A stretch of DNA of 64,000 bases, from contig NZ_CACSJO010000016.1 in the NCBI RefSeq assembly GCF_902706195.1, positions 1-64,000 on the forward strand, read 5' to 3'. The number at the start of each line of letters is the position of its first letter. Positions within the stretch are counted from its first letter, which is position 1. This document shows, piece by piece, positions 9,159-18,490 of the stretch. The DNA comes from Novosphingobium sp. 18050 (GTDB taxonomy: Bacteria; Pseudomonadota; Alphaproteobacteria; Sphingomonadales; Sphingomonadaceae). A program made the position numbers and the translations under genes. Below the pieces are notes generated by a model that saw only the letters and a program-made list of their open reading frames with translations, was not told the origin of the DNA and ran no database searches.

Positions 9159-10465
9159 CACGACAGGCCCAGATTCTCGCGCAGGGTCGTGCCTTCGTAT
9201 TCGGTGCGGTAGACGCCCTTTTCCTGAAGGATCGGCACCACCTGATCTACAAAATCGGTAACCGAACTGGCCATGACGGTGGGCGTCACATTATAGCCGT
9301 AGCAGCCGGTCTCACGCCAGATACGCTCCATTTCCGCAGCCACCTGCTCGGGCGTGCCGACGATCTGCGGCTTGCCCACCGCAAGGCCCCAGCGGATTGC
9401 GACTTCGCGCAAGGTCAGCGGCTTGTCGCCCTCGATGTTGGCGAAGGCCTTCATCAGCCCCTGCGAGGCCTGCGTCTCGATATCAGCGAGCGGCTGATCT
9501 AGTTCCATGCCTGCAAAATCCACGCCCATGGTACCGGAAAGCCGCGCCAGGCAGGCATCGATCGGCAGCTTCTCGACAAGGTCCGCCAGCTTGCGCTTCG
9601 CCTCTTCCTCGGTCCCGCCGACGATGGGCTGGATGCCGAAGCTGACGCCCGGCACCGTCTTGTCCGCATCGCGCGCCGCATCCGCAAGGTTCGTCATGAA
9701 CCGCTTCATGCCAGCAAGGTTGGGCTGGATGGAGAAGACCACGTCGGCATGGCTCACCGCGAACTGCTGGCCGCGCCCGGAACTGCCCGCCTGGAACAGC
9801 ACCGGGTGTCCCTGCGGCGAAGGCGGCACCGGCGAGACCGTCTGGCAGGAGAAGAACTCTCCCTGATGGTCGATGAATTCCACCTTCGCCGGGTCGGCGT
9901 ATACACCCGCCTCGCGGTCGGCGAGGATGGCGCCCGGCTTCACCGAATTCCACAGCTTGTAGCAGACCTCCATATACTCATCCGCGCGGTCGTAACGGCG
10001 GTCGTGGTCGAGTTGGTGGAGACCCAGCGCACGGTGTTCACCCCGCAAGTGGCCGGTGACGATGTTCCAGCCCACGCGCCCGCCGGAAAGATAGTCGATA
10101 GTGCCAAGCTGGCGCACGATGGACCAGGGCTGGTACGAACTGGTCGACATCGTTGCCGCGAGGCCCAGGTGAGTAGTCGCGGCAGCGAGCGCCGAGAGCA
10201 GCACGACAGGGTCGAGGCAAGGCCAGCAGACGCCGTACTTCACCGCGTCTTCATGGGTGCCACGGTAGCGGTCGAAAACGCCGGGCGTGTCGGCGAAGAA
10301 GATGGCGTCGAAACGGCCACGCTCCAGCGTGCGCGCCAGGTCCTGCCATGCCTTGAGGTCATGCAGGGCGTCCAGCCGGTTGTCGCCCGGCTGCGCCCAG
10401 CTGAGAACCGTGTGGTTGATCGGCGAATTGATCAGGAAACTGACCAGGTGGATATGCTTGCTCAT
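9158..10465 (-). CDS. LLM-class flavin-dependent monooxygenase (NtaA/SnaA/DszA family)
   Basis: 435-residue FMNH2-dependent bacterial-luciferase-like monooxygenase. Family marks: FADTPGVFDRYRG near residue 57, DPVVLLSALAAATTHLGLAAT, SYQPWSIVRQLGTIDYLSGGRVGWNIVTGH, and PVLFQAGSSGRGQQFA. Members oxidise sulphur compounds, nitrilotriacetate or dibenzothiophene sulphone and need a flavin reductase in trans; none is adjacent. First gene of an operon with the alpha-hydroxy-acid dehydrogenase. The mRNA leader contains a strong hairpin immediately before the ribosome-binding region (10482-10520). Substrate is not deducible. Confidence 0.9.
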   Translation of the reverse strand: MSKHIHLVSFLINSPINHTVLSWAQPGDNRLDALHDLKAWQDLARTLERGRFDAIFFADTPGVFDRYRGTHEDAVKYGVCWPCLDPVVLLSALAAATTHLGLAATMSTSSYQPWSIVRQLGTIDYLSGGRVGWNIVTGHLRGEHRALGLHQLDHDRRYDRADEYMEVCYKLWNSVKPGAILADREAGVYADPAKVEFIDHQGEFFSCQTVSPVPPSPQGHPVLFQAGSSGRGQQFAVSHADVVFSIQPNLAGMKRFMTNLADAARDADKTVPGVSFGIQPIVGGTEEEAKRKLADLVEKLPIDACLARLSGTMGVDFAGMELDQPLADIETQASQGLMKAFANIEGDKPLTLREVAIRWGLAVGKPQIVGTPEQVAAEMERIWRETGCYGYNVTPTVMASSVTDFVDQVVPILQEKGVYRTEYEGTTLRENLGLS

Positions 10466-10481
10466 GGCGTTTGCGCACCTT

Positions 10482-10520
10482 CCTCTCGAACCGACGGATG
10501 GAATGCGTCGGTGCGAGAGG
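10482..10520 (-). promoter_or_regulatory. Leader hairpin upstream of the monooxygenase operon
   Basis: Arms CCTCTCGAACCGACG (10482-10496) and CGTCGGTGCGAGAGG (10506-10520) pair over 15 positions with one mismatch and a 9-base loop. In the mRNA the 3' arm ends in GAGAGG directly before the AAGG ribosome-binding region and 16 bases before the start codon, so it could control translation or be a mobile-type repeat. No T-run, hence not a terminator. Confidence 0.55.
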
Positions 10521-10540
10521 CAAGCGGTTTCAGATCATGA

Positions 10541-10592
10541 TGTATACACTATGGTTAGACGGAACCGTTTAAACCGCCATAATCGGCGGTTT
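10541..10592. promoter_or_regulatory. Two palindromes in the promoter region of the monooxygenase operon
   Basis: TGTATACA (10541-10548) is a perfect palindrome of the kind bound by GntR-type regulators, and AAACCGCC/GGCGGTTT (10571-10592, 6-base spacer) is a second perfect inverted repeat. Both lie 75-130 bp upstream of the monooxygenase start. Operator function is inferred from position only; the second could also be a weak terminator of pgm-distal transcription. Confidence 0.3.
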
Positions 10593-10675
10593 TCGTAAAT
10601 CACCATATCCAATTCATCGCCAGAGCGGGGCTGCATCCGTCAGCCCCGGTCCGAGGCGACGTGCCGGAACAAGGA

Positions 10676-12460
<1,785 letters not shown>

Positions 12461-12507
12461 TTATGGCTCTGGAAATGCGTCGCCGGGTCACGATACCACT
12501 GTGAACG

Positions 12508-13467
12508 CTATGAAATCTCGCAAGTCTTGCCCGGGCGCGCATAGCGGGTGTCGGTGGTGACGGCCGTGTCAGTCAAAGCATCGAGAAACGCCTCGACATC
12601 GGCGGCGTCACCGGGGGACAGGGCGATGCCGTGCCGGACGATGGCATCGGCCATGGTCTCGGCACTGCCATCGTGGAGGTAAGGCCCGGTCAAGGCGACG
12701 TTACGCAGCGAGGGCGTCCGGAAACGGCCGCGATCTTCGCTGCGGCCGCTGACGCGGGCGAGCCCGAAGTCGCCATTCGGAGCAGATGCAGGCTCCCCCG
12801 CCAGTCGGTGGAACCCAAGGTCGGTGAATTCTCGGCCCGAATGGCACGAGGCGCACCCTGCCCCGCCCCGGAACACAGCCTCACCCCGCACCGCCGCTTC
12901 GGGGAGCGGCGCCCCGCCCGAGGTCGCCCGGTCCCACGCCGTTTCATGGCTGACGATCGTGCGCTGAAACGCTGCGAGCGCCGTGGAAACGGTGGCAAAG
13001 TCGATCCGTCCGCGTGCCTTGGGAAAGGCGGCCTTGAAAAGCTTGCGGTAACACCCGTTAGCGGACAGACGCCGTGCGAGTTCGGCCTCCTGCCCCTTCA
13101 TGCCCATCTCGACCGGGTCTTCGCCCGCGATGGGCACAAGCGCCTGCAGTTCCAGCGTGGTCAGCGCATCGTTGCCCCAGGTAAGCGGGGAGAACGCGCC
13201 GACGTTCACCAGCGACGGCACGTTGCGCAGTCCCGGTTCTCCGTGCGCTCCGGGATGGGCGCGGGTGCCGTCGGCAAAGCTGTGGCGCGGATCGTGACAG
13301 GTGGCGCACGAAAGCGTGCCGTTGATCGACAGATCCCCGTCATGGAAGAGCCGCCGCCCCAGCGCGACCTGCGCCTCGGCCGAACCGCCGCTGTCTTTCG
13401 CCATGCCCGCCCCGGCGGCAAGCACGAGGCCTCCGAACAGAAGCGCCCAGCACCCTGCCCGGCTCAT
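12508..13467 (-). CDS. Di-haem cytochrome c peroxidase family protein (MauG/MbnH-like)
   Basis: 319-residue exported protein with an N-terminal hydrophobic signal (CWALLFGGLVLAAGAGMA). Two haem c sites: CATCH (54-58) and CASCH (205-209). Other family features are NVPSLVNVGAFSPLTWGNDA, FRTPSLRNVALTGPYLHDGS. Members reduce H2O2 or carry out oxidative protein maturation (MauG, MbnH). It follows, 10 bp apart on the same strand, a gene for a small secreted His/Cys-containing protein, and the pair is divergent from a TonB receptor, which favours a maturation or metal-handling role over simple peroxide removal. This role is inference. Confidence 0.85.
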   Translation of the reverse strand: MSRAGCWALLFGGLVLAAGAGMAKDSGGSAEAQVALGRRLFHDGDLSINGTLSCATCHDPRHSFADGTRAHPGAHGEPGLRNVPSLVNVGAFSPLTWGNDALTTLELQALVPIAGEDPVEMGMKGQEAELARRLSANGCYRKLFKAAFPKARGRIDFATVSTALAAFQRTIVSHETAWDRATSGGAPLPEAAVRGEAVFRGGAGCASCHSGREFTDLGFHRLAGEPASAPNGDFGLARVSGRSEDRGRFRTPSLRNVALTGPYLHDGSAETMADAIVRHGIALSPGDAADVEAFLDALTDTAVTTDTRYARPGKTCEIS

Positions 13468-13477
13468 CGGATGCCGT

Positions 13478-14023
13478 TCATCGAACCGGAGCGACCATCA
13501 CCGTGAGCGCCGCTTCGCCGTTCGCCGCGATTTGCAAAAGATGGCGGCCGGAAGGCAGATCGTACTCGACCATCTTGGTGATACCCGAACACTCCGGCCC
13601 ATGTCCGTGGGCAGCCGAGGCTACGGCCTTGCCGTCGACGATCACATCGACCCACGAACGCCCGTTCTGGGCAATGCGGTAGCGGCCCGCCTTGGCCACA
13701 TCGAATGCGAAAAGGCCCCCGAAGCTGACCGATCCGCCCGGCTTGCCCGGCTCGAGAACGTAATCGACCTTGGGTGTGGGTGCGAGCGTAGCATCGAAAG
13801 CGGCGCCCATCACAAGCAGCGCCTTGCCTGAAGCGGCTGGTTTCACCGCTGCCTTAAGCGGGCGATGCGGCGCGCTCCAGCCAGCAAGATCGGCGGGAAC
13901 GGGAGCAGGCGCCGTGCAGGCCGCGTGCTCGTGCCCCCCCATTGCTTCAGCAGCAAGCGCCGGAACTGTGGGCGTCATTATTGCTGCACCAGCGAGAAAA
14001 AGCGCCCGGGACTTTCGTATCAT
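13478..14023 (-). CDS. Small secreted protein of unknown function with HGHGPxC motif
   Basis: 181 residues if started at ATG 14023 (MIRKSRALFLAGAAIMTPTV then PALAA, a signal peptide) with GGAG 9-12 bases upstream; an upstream ATG at 14044 would add seven residues. The mature N-terminus is GGHEHAAC and the conserved-looking core includes KPGGSVSFGG, SWVDVIVDGK and AHGHGPECSGITK, so His and Cys clusters could bind metal or haem. The remainder looks like a beta-sandwich. I do not recognise a named family; function unknown. It is first in an operon with the di-haem peroxidase and divergent from the TonB receptor across an 85-bp AT-rich promoter region. Confidence 0.75.
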   Translation of the reverse strand: MIRKSRALFLAGAAIMTPTVPALAAEAMGGHEHAACTAPAPVPADLAGWSAPHRPLKAAVKPAASGKALLVMGAAFDATLAPTPKVDYVLEPGKPGGSVSFGGLFAFDVAKAGRYRIAQNGRSWVDVIVDGKAVASAAHGHGPECSGITKMVEYDLPSGRHLLQIAANGEAALTVMVAPVR

Positions 14024-14108
14024 GCTTGCGGCTCCATGCATCATTTATATACGACAGAATATAGGTTCGCTCAAAGCGCGGATGATACAACGGTTCAAGG
14101 GGGTTTTC

Positions 14109-16142
14109 ATGAAATATCGGGTAACGGCGGCACTTGCCGTATCGCTGGCCAGCGCCATCGGCGCACCGGCCTTCGCGGCGGACACAGACGACGGCGGCAA
14201 CACTTTCGGTCTTGGCCAGATCGTCGTTACCGCGCCCCGCAGCGAGGAAAGCGGCATCAGCAGTTCCTCGGTCAATGCCGAAGCCATCTACGACTTCTCG
14301 CGCGATACGCTGGACGAAGCCGTAAAACTGATCCCCGGCGTTACTTCCGGCATCTCGGGCAATTCGCGTAACGAGCGCCTGATCTTCGTGCGCGGCTTCG
14401 ACCGTTTCCAGGTCCCGCTTTCGATCGATGGCATCCGCGTCTATCTGCCTGCCGACGGTCGCCTCGACTATGGCCGTTTCCTGACCCCCGACGTCGCCGA
14501 GATCCAGGTCGCCAAGGGCTATGTCTCGGTGCTCAACGGCCCCGGCGCGATGGGCGGCGCGGTGAACCTCGTCACCCGCAAGCCGCAGAAGGAATACGAT
14601 GCCGAGGCGCGCTTCAGCCTCAACCTCGACAACGACACCGACTATGCGGGCTACACCGGCTTCGCCTCGCTCGGCACAAAACATGACATGTGGTACGCAC
14701 AGGCCAGCTACGCGCGCAATTTCACCGATCACTGGAACCTGTCGAAGGACTTCAAGCCCACCCGCAACGAAGACGGCGGCGCACGCGACCTGTCGCGCAC
14801 CGAGGATTGGCGGGTCAACGCCAAGATCGGCTTCACCCCCAACGCGACCGACGAATATGCGATCAGCTATACCCGCCAGGAAGGCGAGAAACTGGCGCCA
14901 ACTCACGTCTCCGACAGCACCGGCCTGCGCTACTGGACCTGGCCGTACTGGAACCTGCAGAACGTCTACTTTCTCTCGACCACGCAGCTGGGCGAGATCG
15001 CCACGCTGCGCACGCGCGCCTATTACAACACCTTCAAGAACAGCCTCGACAGTTTCGACGACAAGACGCTGACTACCCAGACGCGCGGCAGTTCTTTCAA
15101 CAGCGCCTATAGCGACCGCGCCTATGGCGGCTCGGCCCAACTGGATCTGCGGCCGAGCGATGCGGAACGTCTGAGCGTCTCGTTCCACTACCGCAACGAT
15201 CGCCACCGCGAAATCCAGCAGAGCTTCCCCAGCGGCGTGTTCGAGCCGTGGCAGACCACCATCGAGGAAACCTACAGCGCCGCGATCGAGAACGGCTACA
15301 AGCTGACCCCCCAGCTCGAACTGGTGGTGGGTGCCAGCTACGACTGGCGCGACCTGCGCCGGGCCGAAGACTACACCAACGGCGCCTTCGTCTATTACAA
15401 CTTGCGCAATGGCGATGCCTGGAACGCCCAGGGCCAGTTGCAGTGGACGCCTGACGATGCGACCAACCTGCACCTCGCAGTCTCGTCGCGCGCGCGCTTC
15501 CCGACCATCTTCGAGCGCTTCAGCACCCGCTTCGGCGGCGCCACCTCGAACCCGGACCTCGACGCCGAACGCGCGACCCAGATCGAACTGGGCGGCGCCC
15601 GCCAGTTCGGCCCGCTGCGGATCGAGGCATCGGGCTGGTACGCCAAGATTGATGACGCGATCGTCACGTTCCCCTTCATCTTCCAGGGGCAGGCCACGGC
15701 GCAGAGCCGCAACGTCGGCTCGGGCGACTACTACGGCGCCGAGTTCTCGGCGACCGCGCAGATTGCCGAGAGCCTGCGCGCCGGGGCGAATTATGGCTGG
15801 GTACACCGCAAGCTGGACGATCCCTCGCTTCCCGCATTCCACGCTACCGGCGTACCTGAGCATTCCGGCTTCGTTTGGGCCGAGTGGTCGCCGATCGAGG
15901 CGCTGCGCATCCTGCCCAGCTTCGACGTCGCCTCGAAGCGCTGGACGGTCAACACCGCCGGCACGCGCTATTACAAGATCGGCAGCTACGCGCTGGCGAA
16001 CCTGCGCGTCGACTTCGATGTCACCGACTGGGCGACGCTGGGCGTCGGCGGGCGCAACCTGTTCGACGAGAATTACGCCACCGTCGACGGCTATCCCGAG
16101 GGCGGCCGCACGCTGTTCGTCAGCCTGCGCCTGAAGAACTAG
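14109..16142 (+). CDS. TonB-dependent outer-membrane receptor
   Basis: 677-residue receptor. Signal peptide MKYRVTAALAVSLASAIGAP then AFA; TonB-box-like segment LGQIVVTAPR; plug domain with GVTSGISGNSRNERLIFVRGFDRFQVPLSIDG and GPGAMGGAVNLVTRKP; then a barrel ending NLFDENYATVDGYPEGGRT and a C-terminal LRLKN. The ATG at 14109 has AAGGGGG upstream; the open frame further 5' is not coding-like. Ligand not deducible; divergent partners (di-haem peroxidase, HGHGPxC protein) suggest a metal or haem compound. Its TAG stop overlaps the TAG of the convergent radC-like gene within a shared CTAG. Confidence 0.93.
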   Translation: MKYRVTAALAVSLASAIGAPAFAADTDDGGNTFGLGQIVVTAPRSEESGISSSSVNAEAIYDFSRDTLDEAVKLIPGVTSGISGNSRNERLIFVRGFDRFQVPLSIDGIRVYLPADGRLDYGRFLTPDVAEIQVAKGYVSVLNGPGAMGGAVNLVTRKPQKEYDAEARFSLNLDNDTDYAGYTGFASLGTKHDMWYAQASYARNFTDHWNLSKDFKPTRNEDGGARDLSRTEDWRVNAKIGFTPNATDEYAISYTRQEGEKLAPTHVSDSTGLRYWTWPYWNLQNVYFLSTTQLGEIATLRTRAYYNTFKNSLDSFDDKTLTTQTRGSSFNSAYSDRAYGGSAQLDLRPSDAERLSVSFHYRNDRHREIQQSFPSGVFEPWQTTIEETYSAAIENGYKLTPQLELVVGASYDWRDLRRAEDYTNGAFVYYNLRNGDAWNAQGQLQWTPDDATNLHLAVSSRARFPTIFERFSTRFGGATSNPDLDAERATQIELGGARQFGPLRIEASGWYAKIDDAIVTFPFIFQGQATAQSRNVGSGDYYGAEFSATAQIAESLRAGANYGWVHRKLDDPSLPAFHATGVPEHSGFVWAEWSPIEALRILPSFDVASKRWTVNTAGTRYYKIGSYALANLRVDFDVTDWATLGVGGRNLFDENYATVDGYPEGGRTLFVSLRLKN

Positions 16143-16735
16143 AGCAGACCCATCGCATGCATGCTGGCGACGGAGTTGCCGGCGACGATGCAGTGGTCGT
16201 CGAGGCGGATTTCCAGCGCCTCGACGACCTCGCGAAAGCGCCTGGTCGCGGCGATGTCGGCAGCGCTGGCCTGCGGCACACCTGATGGATGGTTGTGCGC
16301 GATGACCAGTCGCCGCGCGTCAAGATCGAAGGCCCGGCGCACGGTGCGGCGCAGCGGTATCCGTATTTCCGAGCGCTGCCCGCCGCCATAGAGGTCCTCG
16401 GCGATGTAGAGCCCTTCATCGGTGAAGAAGAGGACCATCACGCATTCCTCACGGCGGCTTCCGAGCCGGTTGACGAGGTAGCGGCGAAAGGCGGGCGCGG
16501 ACGATTCAATGGGGACGCCCAGCAGCGACTCCCGGGAGGCGGCTTCGGCCAAGCGGCGGGCGCCCACGATGGCGGCGGCGATATCGGCCCGGCGCTCCCC
16601 CGCATCGGCGAGGGCTTCGGTCAGAGCCTCGAACGAGGCGGAATAGATCGTGCGCAGGGAACCAAAGCGGCGAATCAGCTGGTAGGCGAAATCCTCGCCC
16701 CGGCCGGCGGCATAGGGCGCAAGGAGCGCCGCCAG
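16139..16735 (-). CDS. RadC-family JAB/MPN domain protein, start unresolved
   Basis: The C-terminal JAB1/MPN metalloprotease-like domain is intact: VMVLFFTDEGLYIAEDLYGGG, AFDLDARRLVIAHNHPSG and the downstream Asp of the HxH-x(7+)-D pattern. The short helical N-terminal part starts at AGQLSVLAALLAPYAAG. No ATG, GTG or TTG precedes this conserved part closely in frame; the nearest ATG is 16918, which would add about 60 non-conserved residues overlapping the neighbouring membrane-protein gene. CTG 16735 marks the conserved region and is given here as the boundary. RadC proteins' biochemical function is unsettled despite the DNA-repair name. Confidence 0.65.
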   Translation of the reverse strand: MAALLAPYAAGRGEDFAYQLIRRFGSLRTIYSASFEALTEALADAGERRADIAAAIVGARRLAEAASRESLLGVPIESSAPAFRRYLVNRLGSRREECVMVLFFTDEGLYIAEDLYGGGQRSEIRIPLRRTVRRAFDLDARRLVIAHNHPSGVPQASAADIAATRRFREVVEALEIRLDDHCIVAGNSVASMHAMGLL

Positions 16736-17202
16736 GACGGATAGCTGCCCAGCCTCTTGCGCCGCGACGTGTGAAACGCGATGCCCAGGGTCATCGCCAC
16801 CAGTTGGACGTAGGACGGCATTACCACCATCATGTCGTAGGCGAACCGGTTGATCTCCTCCAGCCCCAGCCGGTAGATGTGGCCGAACACCGAGATGATC
16901 TCTACTCCGGCTACCCATAGCGGATAGATCCGGTTGGCATGGAGCGCGATAACGAACGTGCAGGCCATGACCAGCAGGTCGATGACGAAGTGCCCCATGT
17001 TGGCATGGCGCCACATGATCGACCCGCCGAGAAGGGCGTGGTGGATCTTGTCGAACGCGAGCATTGCGAACAGCACGCCGGAAAGCAGCCGCTCGGGCGC
17101 CGCGCCCCGAACCATCGAATAGAGGAAAAGCACGAGATAAGCTGCAAACTGTGCCTCGTCCTTGATAGACCACAAGATAAAAGACCACGGCAGTTCAGGC
17201 AT
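16675..17202 (-). CDS. Multi-spanning membrane protein of unknown function
   Basis: 175 residues with about four or five hydrophobic segments (AAYLVLFLYSMVRG, LLSGVLFAMLAF, FVIDLLVMACTFVIAL, WVAGVEIISVFGHIYRL, YVQLVAMTLGIAF). AAGGG lies 8 bases before the ATG. The last about 30 residues (HTSRRKRLGSYPSWRRSLRP...) overlap the radC-like gene in another frame and look like read-through of its coding sequence, so the authentic end could be affected by a frameshift. I do not recognise the family. Lies in a same-strand cluster with radC and two upstream small genes. Confidence 0.6.
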   Translation of the reverse strand: MPELPWSFILWSIKDEAQFAAYLVLFLYSMVRGAAPERLLSGVLFAMLAFDKIHHALLGGSIMWRHANMGHFVIDLLVMACTFVIALHANRIYPLWVAGVEIISVFGHIYRLGLEEINRFAYDMMVVMPSYVQLVAMTLGIAFHTSRRKRLGSYPSWRRSLRPMPPAGARISPTS

Positions 17203-17241
17203 GTGGATACCCTTGCCACATTGGCCGCGAATGTATCGATC

Positions 17242-17580
17242 TCAGGCGATCCGGCGCAGCGGCATCATGGCCAGCAGGCCCGTCTGCTCCGGGCAATTGC
17301 CATCGTCGTCGCCAACAGCCTCGATCTCCCTGCCGATGCCCAGCACTTCCTCGTGGACGCGCAGCATTTCGTTCTGGCTTTCGATCAGCAGGCGCTGTGC
17401 CCGGGCAAGCCGCATCAGCGCGGCCTGACGGACATAAGGCTCCTGCCCCTCTTCCTGCGGTGTGAGCAGTATCGTTTCCATGAGCTGCGCCGAAGCAAGC
17501 AAAGCAGAATCGAGCGACACTTCGGCTTCGGGTAGCTGCCGCGAGATACGAGCGGTAGCGACGGCAATCGTCATGGACAT
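17242..17580 (-). CDS. Small soluble helical protein of unknown function
   Basis: 112 residues starting MSMTIAVATARISRQLPEAE with AGGGG 8 bases upstream of ATG 17580. The sequence is mostly alpha-helical (QAALMRLARAQRLLIESQNEMLRVHEEVLGIGREIEAV), consistent with a helical bundle or short coiled coil; no signal peptide or membrane segment. It lies between the LuxR-type regulator and the membrane protein gene on the same strand. Function not recognised. Confidence 0.6.
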   Translation of the reverse strand: MSMTIAVATARISRQLPEAEVSLDSALLASAQLMETILLTPQEEGQEPYVRQAALMRLARAQRLLIESQNEMLRVHEEVLGIGREIEAVGDDDGNCPEQTGLLAMMPLRRIA

Positions 17581-17661
17581 GCAAATTCCCCTGGCGGAAC
17601 GCTGGCTCAGCCAGCGCACCATAAGCAATCAATTCTGTACAATATAACAAATTCAGCCCGT

Positions 17662-18222
17662 TCAGATCAGGTCACTGAGCGCACGCGCCACTCCAAGACC
17701 CACCATCGCCACGAGCAACATTCCTCCGGCGATGGCGACCATGGCAGCGGTCCGCGTAAGACCAGCATTCGCCCCATCTAATACCTCCGGGACGATACTG
17801 TCGAACGTGGCGCTGCTCTGCCATGGTGCCGTCACGGTGTAAGTCGTGGCATCTGCCAGAGCAAACTGTTCGGCATTCTCGTCCCGCGCCCTGTTTGCCA
17901 TATCCGCTACCCTATCAGAAACCTGAGGATTCTTATCTGGTATCGAATTACAGGCTGCTTCCAGTTCCTGCAGGTAATGCCTGTAAGCCCGAGCAAGCTC
18001 TGCACGAGGGAGCGATCCGGCACGTGTCCGCACGCCCTCGATACGCTGGTTGACCGCACTTTCGGAAATCCCAAGCTCCCAGGCGATTTCCTTACTAGTG
18101 CGATTTTCGGCCACGAAGCGAAGCACTTCATGCTGCTTGGGAGTTAACACAGGAAAGACGAGCGAAAGCGGCGAGACCTGCTCGCGATTTCCGTACTGAT
18201 CAGGTTGCCTTAAATCTGCCAT
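17662..18222 (-). CDS. LuxR-type HTH regulator with C-terminal membrane anchor
   Basis: 186 residues. The N-terminal LuxR/GerE-type helix-turn-helix spans about residues 25-85 (LTPKQHEVLRFVAENRTSKE then IAWELGISESAVNQRIEGVR), followed by a polar linker and one C-terminal transmembrane helix (AAMVAIAGGMLLVAMVGLGVA). There is no receiver or autoinducer domain, so it would be a membrane-tethered DNA-binding protein. It heads the minus-strand cluster that ends in radC, and may regulate it. What releases or activates it is unknown. Confidence 0.8.
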   Translation of the reverse strand: MADLRQPDQYGNREQVSPLSLVFPVLTPKQHEVLRFVAENRTSKEIAWELGISESAVNQRIEGVRTRAGSLPRAELARAYRHYLQELEAACNSIPDKNPQVSDRVADMANRARDENAEQFALADATTYTVTAPWQSSATFDSIVPEVLDGANAGLTRTAAMVAIAGGMLLVAMVGLGVARALSDLI

Positions 18223-18384
18223 ATGCCGTCAGAGGCCCACTCGCGCCTGTGCTGAATTTAAACATCACTACGCGGTTCGTGCAACAATTAGGTCGATTAG
18301 CCAATAAATTATTACAGCCATTAGAAAAACCGCTCGTGCGGCCGGCGATGGTCTCCACACCCGCGACAAAAACGCGCAGTTGCA

Positions 18385-18412
18385 CCGAAGCGAGAATGCT
18401 TGCTCGCTTCGG
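18385..18412 (-). terminator. Probable terminator downstream of lepA
   Basis: CCGAAGCGAG (18385-18394) pairs with CTCGCTTCGG (18403-18412) around an 8-base loop; a T5 tract follows about 15 bases later on the minus strand. It lies about 80 bp past the lepA stop. The rest of 18223-18490, unusually AT-rich for this genome around 18255-18330, holds no gene that I can support. Confidence 0.5.
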
Positions 18413-18490
18413 GGATGAAGATCAGGTTCGGTACGAGGCTTCACCCTCGCCGCATGACGCAAGCAAAGGTGAAGCGCCGCGTTGGCGGGC

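Noticed and set aside
13947..15863. 638-codon minus-strand frame opposite the TonB receptor
   Set aside because: Shadow of the receptor; its Val/Gly/Ala-rich translation shows no family features.
18223..18490. AT-rich patch before lepA considered as an inserted element or gene remnant
   Set aside because: No open frame, direct repeats or transposase fragment; only a weak terminator is seen.
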